A DNA stretch of 64,000 nucleotides from assembly GCA_965248855.1 (NCBI GenBank), contig CBDFKQ010000014.1, positions 496,001 through 560,000 on the forward strand, written 5' to 3'. A program made the position numbers and the translations under genes. Under the pieces are notes generated by a model. It had not been told where the DNA came from. It did not search any database and was given only the letters and a program-made list of their open reading frames with translations. Numbering within the stretch: position 1 is the first letter of the stretch; each line of letters opens with the position of its first letter. Shown here piece after piece: positions 18,023 through 30,884 of the stretch. The DNA comes from CBDFKQ01 sp965248855 (GTDB lineage Bacteria > Bacteroidota > Bacteroidia > Cytophagales > 172606-1).

Positions 18023-18054
18023 TTTGTTTTTGAGTTTCTTTTTTCTTACCTTTG
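18023..18054 (+). promoter_or_regulatory. rRNA operon promoter P2
   Basis: TTTG at 18023-18026, 20-nt spacer, TACCTTTG at 18047-18054: an exact Bacteroidota promoter. The leader from here to 16S is ~350 nt and has another boxA-like GTTCTTA near 18209. Confidence 0.75.
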
Positions 18055-18402
18055 CAGACCCAAATCGGGGATAGAATTAAGAGAAGTAATTAAAAGTAAA
18101 AAAAAATAGTTTTAAGAGGAGCAGGGTAAAAAAATAAGTTATTAAAATTGGGGATAAAGATTCTCATCCAAGTTTCGAAAGATTTGTAAAAAATTCATAG
18201 AGACAAACGTTCTTAAAGATATTTGATAAGATAGCAGCGGAGACAACCAAATACGTTTGGTTGGATCAGGTAAATGAGAGATGGTTTTAGGATCATCGAT
18301 TGTCAATCCAATAAGCAGACAGGACAAACAAACAGCTTTGGCGATAGTATCATAAGAAGCAAAAGAAACGAGACTATAATAAAATATAGTTTCAATAATT
18401 TT

Positions 18403-19911
<1,509 letters not shown>

Positions 19912-20046
19912 TAGAGAACTGTCTGCACTTAATTGTTTTTAATTAAACAATCAGGGAAACGATCGCTCCGTCTGCTCATCTTTATCAAAATTATCATAAA
20001 AAACATTAGAAGTACAGGAACTTAAAAAATACATTGCCCGGAAAAC

Positions 20047-20120
20047 GGGCTTGTAGCTCAGGTGGTTAGAGCGCTACACTGATAATGTAGAGGTCCCTGG
20101 TTCGAGTCCAGGCAAGCCCA
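20047..20120 (+). tRNA. tRNA-Ile (GAT)
   Basis: GGGCTTG acceptor pairs with CAAGCCC, the anticodon arm reads CTGATAA with anticodon GAT, and the T arm is GGTTCGAGTCC. It sits in the 16S-23S spacer, as is usual. CCA is not encoded. Confidence 0.95.
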
Positions 20121-20156
20121 CCTATACTATCAGCCCCTGTCAGCGAGACTTAAGAG

Positions 20157-20230
20157 GGGGGATTAGCTCAGCTGGCTAGAGCACCTGCCTTGCACGCAGG
20201 GGGTCAACGGTTCGAATCCGTTATTCTCCA
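20157..20230 (+). tRNA. tRNA-Ala (TGC)
   Basis: GGGGGAT acceptor pairs (with two G-T wobbles) with ATTCTCC, the anticodon loop is CTTGCAC with anticodon TGC, and the T arm is GGTTCGAATCC. Second tRNA of the ribosomal spacer. Confidence 0.95.
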
Positions 20231-20260
20231 CTAAAATGAGAGGGAAGAGAAGAGAATAAA

Positions 20261-20288
20261 GACAATAGACAAGAGACAAGAGACAAGA
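20261..20288 (+). repeat. Tandem 7-mer repeat in the 16S-23S spacer
   Basis: GACAATA is followed by three exact GACAAGA units. It is a short microsatellite that may vary in copy number between rRNA operons or strains. Confidence 0.8.
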
Positions 20289-20382
20289 GAAATTTAAAAA
20301 AAATATAATACGGGTAAGAAAACGTTTTTACCAACCATTCAGCGGAAGATTGATGAGCGATCATTGAGAATAAGTTGAAAAA

Positions 20383-20413
20383 GTTCTTTGACATATTGGC
20401 AAAAAATAGAGAT
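20383..20413 (+). promoter_or_regulatory. boxA and 5' arm of the 23S processing stem
   Basis: GTTCTTTG at 20383-20390 is a boxA-like antitermination signal. The next bases (20392-20413) are nearly complementary to 23326-23347 on the other side of 23S, forming the stem that RNase III would cut. Confidence 0.6.
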
Positions 20414-20457
20414 TAAAATAAAAGAGTAAGAGATAAAATATTACAATTAAATTGGTA

Positions 20458-23300
<2,843 letters not shown>

Positions 23301-23325
23301 ATTTATCTGACTGAAAGGTTGTTAT

Positions 23326-23347
23326 AATATCTATTTTTGTCAATATG
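23326..23347 (+). promoter_or_regulatory. 3' arm of the 23S processing stem
   Basis: This segment is the near-complement of 20392-20413, with about 20 pairable positions. Confidence 0.6.
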
Positions 23348-23393
23348 ATTCAAATGAATTAAAAGATATTGACTGTAAGAAGTCAAAAGATAA

Positions 23394-23500
<107 letters not shown>

Positions 23501-23514
23501 ATTTTATTAAACTA

Positions 23515-23545
23515 ACAGCCCCGATGTAATTCGAGGCTGTTTTTG
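23515..23545 (+). terminator. rRNA operon terminator
   Basis: ACAGCC pairs with GGCTGT across a 13-nt loop region, followed by TTTTTGTTT, 15 bp after 5S. Confidence 0.75.
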
Positions 23546-24371
23546 TTTAACCACATTCCATGTGCAAATGTTTCTTAAAGACTTTCACACGCTTCACTAA
23601 TCAGGACAGCATATATAAATTAAAATTAACCCATTACTCGTTGTTGGCCTTAAAATTTATGGATATTAAAAGAGGTTCGGTCTATTTTAAGTGATTAGTT
23701 GCTGACCAAGTGTTATAATAACAAATCCTTAGAGAATATCATCTTTAAAATGTTTTGAACCACAAATCATACACTCTATTTTCTTAATAGACTTAGTTTT
23801 TACGCCAAATCCTATCTTCTCACCCTTTGTGATAAGGCTCTATGACTGTAAGTAGCCAATACATTTTAACTTTTTAATCATCACACATTTCTGTTAAAAA
23901 TCATTATCCTAAATACCCAGTAGAAATCCGATCGTCATATTTATTGATCATGAGCGATATATAGTAGTTTTTTTTCCTAACGCTGCGCATTAGAAAAATG
24001 ACTTCAACATTGTTTTTCAATTAGGTGTAAAGTCTAAAATTTATTAAATAAGCCAAGTTTATTTTTATATAGTAATTGGATTTACAACATCTACATGATT
24101 TTATTAAACTTGCTTTATTTATTCCGAAAAAATGTTACAAAATTGGAGTATGTGATATACCATTGTAAGTGAATATTATCCAATTTTTCTACTGTTTTTG
24201 CTGATAATAGGTAAAAGAAATAGAATTTGAAAAAAAATAATACTTTTGCAATGAGAAACTAAATCAGTCTTTTGAAGCGAAATTCTCTTTCTCTTCAAAA
24301 ATATTAATACTTGTCACGGTTTTAATTACAGGGCCCTTTTAATTAGATATTAACAATCATTACCCAATTGA
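23546..24371. other. 826-bp intergenic region with a possible decayed minus-strand fragment
   Basis: No complete gene is seen. On the minus strand 23839-23729 a start-less 37-codon frame reads plausibly, including IKKIECMICGSKHFK and a CxxC pair, and could be the tail of a lost gene. Near 24241 a TACTTTTG box (TAnnTTTG type) may drive the transporter gene at 24372. The remainder is AT rich without hairpins of note. Confidence 0.35.
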
Positions 24372-25631
24372 ATGAAAAGAAAAACCCTGCTGCCTTTCAT
24401 ATTAGTAACGAGCCTCTTCTTTTTATGGGCACTTACTTCTAACCTGATACCTACTTTAATACCGCATTTAAAAAAGGCTTGCAGACTTAGTGATTTTCAG
24501 TCTGCTTTTATTGATTCTGCTTATTGGATTGCTTATTTTGTAATCGCAATACCGGCGGGATTGGTGATGAAAAGATTTGGATATAAAAAGGCAATTATTG
24601 TTGGACTACTGATTGCAGCAGCAGGTACATTTTTATTTTATCCTGCAGCAGAACAACGTACGTTCCCATTTTTTCTGGCAGCATTATTTATAGTAGCAAG
24701 TGGCATGACGTTTTTAGAAACTTCAGCTAACCCTTATATGACTATTTTAGGACCGCCTGAGACTGCCGCTCAACGGTTAAATTTTGCACAGGCTTTTAAC
24801 GGGCTTGGTGCTTTTATTGCAGCCTTTTTTTTAAGTAAAGTAATCCTTAGCGGTAAAGAAATAAGTGATGAGTTGTTATCAAAAATGTCTGCTGCAGATG
24901 CAAACGTATTGTTGACGCATGAAGCGAAAAGCGTGCAAATGCCTTATCTGATTATTGGATTTACTTTATTGATTATTGCAATTATTTTTATGATAACAAG
25001 TTTTCCCATTGAGCAAAAAGAAAGAGAAGCAGACAGCAGCATTAATAAAAAGTTTAACATCTTCAATCATAAAAATTTAATACTCGGTATTGCTGCCCAA
25101 TTTTTTTATGTTGGCGCACAGGTTTGTATTTCCAGTTTTTTTATCCGCTATTCCAAATACGCAGCAGGTCTGGGCGAACTGGAAGCAGCTAACTATTTGG
25201 GGTTTTTATTATTGAGCTTTATGATTGGACGTTATATGGGTACTTTTATAATGCAATATATTAACCCTGCAAAGTTGCTGACTATTTATAGTATTGCCAA
25301 TATTATACTTCTGGCCGTTATAGTTTTTATGGGGGGTAAAGTTTCTGTATATGCATTTATTGGAGTTGAGTTTTTTATGTCCATCATGTTTCCGACAATT
25401 TTTTCTTTGGCGATAAAAGACTTGGAAGAGAAAACAAAGATGGCTTCTTCATACATAGTAATGTCAATAGTAGGAGGTGCAATTTTTCCGGTAATAATGG
25501 GTAAGGTATCGGATATGTTTACAATACAGCTTGCTTATATAGTACCGGCAGGTTGTTTCTTCGTAGTATTATATTTTGCATTAAAAGTTCAAAGCCTAAA
25601 ATGTAGTTTCTTCAATTCTGCCACGGTATGA
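24372..25631 (+). CDS. FucP-like sugar:H+ symporter (major facilitator superfamily)
   Basis: 419 residues with about 12 hydrophobic segments in two halves. It matches the L-fucose permease subfamily (FHS): an ALTSNLIPTLIPHLKKAC N-terminal stretch, IPAGLVMKRFGYKKAI after helix 2, and FLETSANPYMTILGPPETA, the diagnostic sugar-pocket region. It imports a neutral sugar with protons across the inner membrane. The downstream genes encode a 2-keto-3-deoxy-pentonate dehydratase-like enzyme and a dioxovalerate-type dehydrogenase. A pentose or 6-deoxyhexose that enters an oxidative pathway is therefore the likely substrate. The last ~12 residues look unusual and might reflect a fusion to other sequence. 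Confidence 0.87.
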   Translation: MKRKTLLPFILVTSLFFLWALTSNLIPTLIPHLKKACRLSDFQSAFIDSAYWIAYFVIAIPAGLVMKRFGYKKAIIVGLLIAAAGTFLFYPAAEQRTFPFFLAALFIVASGMTFLETSANPYMTILGPPETAAQRLNFAQAFNGLGAFIAAFFLSKVILSGKEISDELLSKMSAADANVLLTHEAKSVQMPYLIIGFTLLIIAIIFMITSFPIEQKEREADSSINKKFNIFNHKNLILGIAAQFFYVGAQVCISSFFIRYSKYAAGLGELEAANYLGFLLLSFMIGRYMGTFIMQYINPAKLLTIYSIANIILLAVIVFMGGKVSVYAFIGVEFFMSIMFPTIFSLAIKDLEEKTKMASSYIVMSIVGGAIFPVIMGKVSDMFTIQLAYIVPAGCFFVVLYFALKVQSLKCSFFNSATV

Positions 25632-25696
25632 AATGGTATAGATTGTTTTAATAATTTATTCTAATATATACAGTAATGTACAGATACAATTTATAA

Positions 25697-25849
25697 GGTT
25701 ACATAAAGGTTTATCAAAGTGCACATATATTAAATTACACTAAGCTTGATGGTGTTAAAGAATTTATAAATAAAGATACCATTAAAATAAACTTACAAAT
25801 TAGTGACAATGGTAATGCCACAAAAACACAAGGTCTGTTCAAAAAATAA
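25697..25849 (+). other. Possible 3' remnant of a coding gene
   Basis: A start-less 50-codon frame with ordinary coding composition (TKLDGVKEFINKDTIKI... ending QGLFKK) fills the space between transporter and dehydratase, directly after an in-frame stop. It may be the tail of a deleted gene. No family recognised; it could be chance in AT-rich DNA. Confidence 0.25.
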
Positions 25850-25863
25850 AATATAACATACAA

Positions 25864-26697
25864 ATGAAAATATACAAAACATCCGGTGGCATTGCAATAG
25901 TGCAGAAAGAAAAATTATTTCTAACAACAGCTTCTAACTGGGATAGTTTTATTAATCAAAATGATTTATACAATTTTTTAAAAAAGGAGATAGTTAATTC
26001 TAAAGAAATTGCCAACGACTGGCTGGAAGAGGTTACCATCTTTCCTCCCATTCAAAACCAGGAAATATGGGCAGCAGGTGTTACCTATTTACGCAGTCGC
26101 CATGCCAGGGTGGAAGAATCGAAAGATGCAGGAGGTGGAACTTTTTACGACAAAGTATATGATGCCGAAAGGCCGGAATTATTTTTTAAAGCCAATGCTC
26201 AACGCACAGTTGGCCACAAGGGTTTGGTTCGCATTCGAAAAGATTCTACCTGGGATGTACCCGAGCCGGAACTTACATTATTTATTACATCCTCACAAAA
26301 AATTGTTGGCTATACAATTGGTAACGATATGAGCAGCCGCAGTATTGAAGGCGAAAATCCTTTATACCTGCCGCAGGCTAAAATTTACGATGGTTGTGCC
26401 GCATTGGGGCCATGTATTTATGTGCCTGAAAAACCAATCGGTGGGCAAACAACTATCACAATTTTAATTGAAAGAAATAATGTAACCATGTTTACCGAAA
26501 GCATTACCATTAATAAAATGAAAAGACAACACCATGACCTGGTTGATTTCTTATTCAGAGAATGCGACTTTCCTCATGGTTGTTTTTTAATGACTGGTAC
26601 AGGCATTGTGCCACCTAACAATTTCACTTTGCAAAGCGGGGACTTGGTTACTATTAATATTAAAAATATTGGTACTCTTATAAATACAATAGCATAA
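25864..26697 (+). CDS. Fumarylacetoacetate hydrolase-fold 2-keto-3-deoxy-pentonate dehydratase (KdaD-like)
   Basis: 277 residues. The FAH-fold core carries the metal ligands in PEPELTLF and the surrounding RPELFFKAN, YTIGNDMSSRSIEGENPLYLPQ and KIYDGCAALGP segments. Those are laid out as in the archaeal 2-keto-3-deoxy-D-arabinonate dehydratase rather than in hydrolases. The C-terminus has MTGTGIVPPNNF and ends in IGTLINTIA. The reaction would turn a 2-keto-3-deoxy-pentonate into 2,5-dioxopentanoate, which the next gene oxidises to 2-oxoglutarate (Weimberg-type route). The stop TAA overlaps the following ATG by one base (TAATG), indicating translational coupling. The exact sugar acid is not readable. 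Confidence 0.8.
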   Translation: MKIYKTSGGIAIVQKEKLFLTTASNWDSFINQNDLYNFLKKEIVNSKEIANDWLEEVTIFPPIQNQEIWAAGVTYLRSRHARVEESKDAGGGTFYDKVYDAERPELFFKANAQRTVGHKGLVRIRKDSTWDVPEPELTLFITSSQKIVGYTIGNDMSSRSIEGENPLYLPQAKIYDGCAALGPCIYVPEKPIGGQTTITILIERNNVTMFTESITINKMKRQHHDLVDFLFRECDFPHGCFLMTGTGIVPPNNFTLQSGDLVTINIKNIGTLINTIA

Positions 26698-28257
26698 TGA
26701 TACATGGAAAAAATATAATAGGGAACAGCCTGTCTTCTCAAGGAAACCATTCTTTTAACGGGTATGATGTGGTTGAAAATAAAATACTGCCAATTGATTT
26801 TTTTGAAGCCACTGAAACTGAAATAAATATGGCTGTAAGCAAAGCCGATATTGCTTTTCGTATTTATAAAAATACAAGCGGAAAAAAAAGGGCTGCATTT
26901 TTAGAATGTATTGCAGTGGAAATAGAAGCCTTGGATATGGAGTTGATAAATACTGCCTGCATAGAAACGGGTTTACCCATTGCAAGGATAACGGGGGAAC
27001 GCGGAAGAACAACGGCACAGCTACGCCTTTTTGCAGAGCTGCTTACAAACGGCAGTTGGGTAAACGCAATTATTGATGAACCTATGCCCGACCGGAAACC
27101 TTTGCCCAGAGCCGATATTCGGCAAATGCAAATTGCTGTTGGTCCAGTGGCAGTATTTGGTTCCAGTAATTTTCCACTGGCATTTTCTGTTGCAGGTGGT
27201 GATACTGTATCTGCATTGGCTGCCGGTTGCCCGGTAGTATTCAAAGCTCATCCTGCACACCCTGCTACATGCGAAATGGTGGCCGGTGCTATCATCAGTG
27301 CGGCACAAAAATGCAGGATTCCCGAAGGTGTTTTTTTCTATGTTACATGCCGTAAGTCATGAGGCGGGCAATACATTGGTAACACATCCATTAATAAAAG
27401 CAGTGGGGTTTACCGGTTCTTTAAAAGGTGGAAAGGCTTTATATGATGCAGTTGTAAAACGCAATGAACCTATTCCTGTCTTTGCTGAGATGAGTAGTGT
27501 AAACCCGGTTATTTTTCTGCCGGGTATTATTGAAGGAAATGCTGCAGGATTAGCTGAGAATTTTGCTGCTGCTGTAGTGTTGGGAGCCGGTCAGTTTTGT
27601 ACCAATCCCGGTATATTTTTATTAATAAATAATGCGATTTCGCTTCAGTTTATTAATTTATTAAAAGAAGCTATGGCTGCAAAACCCGCAGTTGCCATGC
27701 TTACCAACAATATAAAACAAACATATTGTGAAGGTATTAATGTACAACGCATCACTAAAGGTGCTGTTGGCCTCACACCATTTAGCGAAGGCACACCTCA
27801 GCCACACTTGTTGCAAACAACTGTAAGGGCGGTAATCAACAACCCGACTTTAACAGAAGAACTTTTTGGCCCATCTACTATTGCCATCATTGCAGAAAAT
27901 ATGGATGAGTTAATTGAATGCTGTGCCGGTTTGCAGGGGCAGCTCACTGCAACAGTGCATGGAACAGACAATGATCTTGCAGCTGCAAATATTTTAATTG
28001 AAACGCTCAAGTCAAAAGCAGGCAGGCTAATTATAAATGGCTTTCCAACTGGCGTTGAAGTATGCCATGCAATGGTGCATGGCGGCCCATTCCCTGCAAC
28101 TACAGATGTACGTACTACCTCTGTAGGCACACAGTCCATATATCGTTTTACAAGACCGGTTTGTTATCAGGGTTTTCCTGATAGTTTATTGCCTGATGAA
28201 TTGAAACAAAATAATCCATTGGGCATTTCAAGAATAGTAAATGGAAAAATAGATTAG
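26697..28257 (+). pseudogene. 2,5-dioxovalerate (alpha-ketoglutaric semialdehyde) dehydrogenase, frameshifted
   Basis: Two overlapping frames form one aldehyde dehydrogenase of ~520 residues. The first ends at 27362 after PEGVFF; the homologous continuation SMLHAVSHEAGN...KAVGFTGSLKGGKAL is in another frame. Removing one T from the T7 run at 27331-27337 joins them. The catalytic parts lie in the second half: the general-base Glu in FAEMSSVNP and the nucleophile Cys in GAGQFCTNPG. The subfamily (NADP-dependent KGSADH) fits the upstream KdaD-like gene. As written the enzyme is broken and the second half has no natural start. A homopolymer sequencing error is as likely as a real mutation, because the rest of the frame is intact. 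Confidence 0.8.
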
Positions 28258-28274
28258 TAAGTTTTATAGAGTTG

Positions 28275-28349
28275 ATTGCAGGTATTTTAACAGATTCTTT
28301 TTCTTATTAAAGGAATTGAGGTGTGAACATTTAAACCAAGGCGTAAAAC
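28275..28349. repeat. Dispersed ~75-bp repeat, copy 1
   Basis: TTGCAGGTATTT begins a stretch that resembles 59240-59314 to its end in AAAAC. The best-conserved part (28312-28349) contains an imperfect hairpin around GGTGTGAACATT. It lies between the dehydrogenase and the convergent moeB-like gene. Confidence 0.5.
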
Positions 28350-28385
28350 TCAATACAAATAGGGTTCCTATATATACTTCATAAT

Positions 28386-29438
28386 TTAAATCAAACCGTT
28401 TTTTAAACTGTAAATTTCTCCTATATACAATTGCTTTAATAATTGTATAGCCATTTTACTTCTTTGACCTGTTTGGCAACAGAATATTAACTTCTTCCCT
28501 TCGGGCACTTCCTTAATTCTTTCTTTTAACTCATACAAAGGAATGTTTATTCCTCCAATGTTGTATTCTTCAAATTCATAATTTTCCCTCACATCAATTA
28601 AATAGATTTCATTCGGTGAGTCTGAAAGCCAAGTATTTAATTTATCTATTGTAATTTCCTGATCGTTTGGTTTAATAGGAGCAGTAGCAATAATTTCTTC
28701 GAGTTTGATTGTAGAGTGTTGCTTTATTATTTTAAAAATACTTGTGGAGTTATCAAGTGCGTTAATAGTTAATAATTTACCGGACAGCATTTCTCCAATA
28801 TTGCAAATTATCTTTATAGCTTCGTTGGCCATATATGCACCAATGATACCCGGTAATACTCCCAATACTCCTATTTCTGCACAGTTGGGAACTTCATCAG
28901 CTGATGGCGCATTAGGGAATACATCCCTGTAATTAGGGCCATCGAAATAATTAAATACAGAAATCTGACCTTCAAATTTAAATATAGACCCAAATACTAA
29001 AATTTTGTTTAAGGCAACACAAATGTCATTAACAAGGTAACGGGTTTCAAAATTATCTGAGCCATCAATAATAAGGTCGTAGTTTATGCAAATGTTTTTT
29101 GCATTATTTAAAGTCAGGCGCTCAGTATAATCGGTTACAAAGATATATGGATTTTGTAATTCCAGTTTTTCTTTGGCAAGTACAGCTTTTAGTTTTCCAA
29201 CATCAGCGGATGAATATAACACTTGCCGATGAAGATTACTTAAATCTACCGTGTCATTATCAACTATTCCAATATTTCCAACACCTGCTGCTGCTAAATA
29301 TTGTAAAACCTGGCATCCCAACCCTCCGGCACCAATCATGAGTACTTTAGCGCTCTTCAATTTTTCCTGACCCGCAAGGCCGATTTCGGGTAATATGATC
29401 TGCCTGTTATATCGTTTTAATTCTTCACCATTTAACAT
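28386..29438 (-). CDS. MoeB/ThiF-type adenylyltransferase with C-terminal rhodanese domain
   Basis: 350 residues. The E1-like adenylation domain (about 1-240) shows MIGAGGLGCQVLQYLAAAGVG, the DNDTVDLSNLHRQ loop and DGSDNFETRYLVND. The rhodanese domain (about 250-350) ends with active-site Cys in IFCCQTGQRSKMA. Such fusions adenylate the C-terminal Gly-Gly of MoaD- or ThiS-like carriers and help charge them with sulfur for molybdopterin, thiamine or related cofactors. The usual Zn-binding CxxC pairs of the ThiF domain are not apparent. No moa or thi genes are adjacent, so the carrier protein cannot be named. Single gene, divergent from the 29608 gene. Confidence 0.88.
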   Translation of the reverse strand: MLNGEELKRYNRQIILPEIGLAGQEKLKSAKVLMIGAGGLGCQVLQYLAAAGVGNIGIVDNDTVDLSNLHRQVLYSSADVGKLKAVLAKEKLELQNPYIFVTDYTERLTLNNAKNICINYDLIIDGSDNFETRYLVNDICVALNKILVFGSIFKFEGQISVFNYFDGPNYRDVFPNAPSADEVPNCAEIGVLGVLPGIIGAYMANEAIKIICNIGEMLSGKLLTINALDNSTSIFKIIKQHSTIKLEEIIATAPIKPNDQEITIDKLNTWLSDSPNEIYLIDVRENYEFEEYNIGGINIPLYELKERIKEVPEGKKLIFCCQTGQRSKMAIQLLKQLYIGEIYSLKNGLI

Positions 29439-29607
29439 TGATTATTGCATTAAATATTATTTAAAAAGTTAAATCAGGTATGTTTTCAATTTTTTAATTA
29501 TCAATATACTGATATCAAAATATCAATAATTTAGGTTAATTAATGTAGAATGACGAAATTTAAGTATTAGAAATGGATTTGTACAAAGAAACTAAAAATA
29601 TAAAATC

Positions 29608-30153
29608 ATGATCAATTCACTTACATCCATCACCGCTGTTGAAAATGTTTTGATTAAATTTACAATCAGGTACAAGCAGTCAGTTTATCAAATTGCAAGG
29701 CTTGAATACAGAATTTATAAAAATTTAATTAAATTGGAAGCAGTGAATACGCTTATTCTTGAAGAAGAAAAAAATCTAAAATCATTAAATAACGCAATTA
29801 ATGCTGCAGGAAAAGGGAAAGTTGAAGAAAAATTATCAATATGGAAAATAAAAGCCGAGTATAAACTTTTTAAATTGAACCTGCGAAGAAATAAAATTGA
29901 TATTGTTAAATTAGTTTTAAACCAATCTCAATTAGCCCAATTAAAACAATCATTGGAAGCTCTCGAAGTTGATATTAAAAAAGTTGAAGCCCAAAAACTC
30001 AAAATAACTTCCGCAAAAACCAAAAGTACAAACGGATTAAAAAAAACCGGTATTTTTAATTCTGTAGAAATAATAAAACAAACTGAGGAGAATAATACTG
30101 TTAACCAATCAATAAAGGATTATATAAGAGAATTTATGCAGATGGCTTCTTAA
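29608..30153 (+). CDS. Coiled-coil protein of unknown function
   Basis: 181 residues, strongly helical, rich in Lys, Leu, Glu and Asn, with heptad-like spacing through most of the chain (for example LILEEEKNLKSLNNAIN and SLEALEVDIKKVEAQK). No signal peptide, membrane segment or catalytic motif. It has its own 169-bp upstream spacer shared with the divergent moeB-like gene, and a 14-bp stem terminator follows at 30237-30274. I do not recognise the family; a structural or adaptor role is only a guess. Confidence 0.55.
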   Translation: MINSLTSITAVENVLIKFTIRYKQSVYQIARLEYRIYKNLIKLEAVNTLILEEEKNLKSLNNAINAAGKGKVEEKLSIWKIKAEYKLFKLNLRRNKIDIVKLVLNQSQLAQLKQSLEALEVDIKKVEAQKLKITSAKTKSTNGLKKTGIFNSVEIIKQTEENNTVNQSIKDYIREFMQMAS

Positions 30154-30236
30154 ATGAGCAATTCTTATCTCCAATGTTATCAATAATAGGCGTAATCATT
30201 TGGTTTTTATAGGCATTTGCTAATAACTTTTTATAA

Positions 30237-30274
30237 TTTAAAAGACTGATATAAATTGTTATCAGTCTTTTAAA
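30237..30274. terminator. Bidirectional terminator
   Basis: TTTAAAAGACTGAT pairs perfectly (14 bp) with ATCAGTCTTTTAAA across a 10-nt loop, between two convergent genes. Confidence 0.8.
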
Positions 30275-30290
30275 TTGATGCTTCTTGTTC

Positions 30291-30812
30291 TTATTCTCTT
30301 ATCAATTCTACGGTACTTTCCAGTTTAACTATATCTCCCAATGCCGCCGCCGGATAAGTTAAGCCGACATTAAAATCTTTACGCGGTATTTCGGCCGAAA
30401 CATTGAAAACCGCAATTGTGTTTTTCGACATCGGATGCTCAAACATTCCATTGTATACCGCTTTAATTTGCAGCATTTTTTCAATACCATTTACACTCAA
30501 AACACCATCAATAACAAAATCATTATCTGCATGTTTTTGAAAATTATTGCTTTTATATGTTATAAGCGGAAAATTTTGAGTGTCAAAAAAATCGGGAGTT
30601 TTTAAATGTCCATCCCTGTTGCTATCATTAGTATCTATTGAATCTGCTTCGATAGAAAGCTCAAGTTTGGCATTACTCATGTCATCATTCTCGGTTATAA
30701 TACTTCCGGAAAACTCCTTGAATGTGCCGTTAACTTTTGCAATTACAAAGTGAGAAATTGAAAAAGTTAAATGTGTATGCGATTTGTCGATTTTAAAAGA
30801 TATAGTTGCCAT
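30291..30812 (-). CDS. YceI-family lipid-binding protein
   Basis: 173 residues forming one YceI beta-barrel: FKIDKSHTHLTFSISHFVIAKVNGTF at the start, a DMSNAKLELSIEADSIDT motif, and RDGHLKTPDFFD, the family hallmark. Members are lipocalin-like and bind polyisoprenoids or fatty acyl compounds; several are induced by stress. There is no signal peptide, so this copy appears cytoplasmic, unlike E. coli YceI. It is preceded 72 bp upstream by an AraC-type gene on the same strand, which probably controls it. Confidence 0.9.
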   Translation of the reverse strand: MATISFKIDKSHTHLTFSISHFVIAKVNGTFKEFSGSIITENDDMSNAKLELSIEADSIDTNDSNRDGHLKTPDFFDTQNFPLITYKSNNFQKHADNDFVIDGVLSVNGIEKMLQIKAVYNGMFEHPMSKNTIAVFNVSAEIPRKDFNVGLTYPAAALGDIVKLESTVELIRE

Positions 30813-30884
30813 TTTTTTTATTTAATTTAATTGTGGATCAAATGTAAATGTCTTTGAGGTTATAGGGAATGGACAAAAGTCCGC

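Noticed and set aside
20261..20288. Tandem GACAAGA units considered as a CRISPR-like array
   Set aside because: Units are 7 bp, directly adjacent and without spacers; simply a microsatellite in the ribosomal spacer.
26864..27244. A 126-codon antisense frame in the aldehyde dehydrogenase gene
   Set aside because: Antisense shadow; the sense frame has all ALDH motifs.
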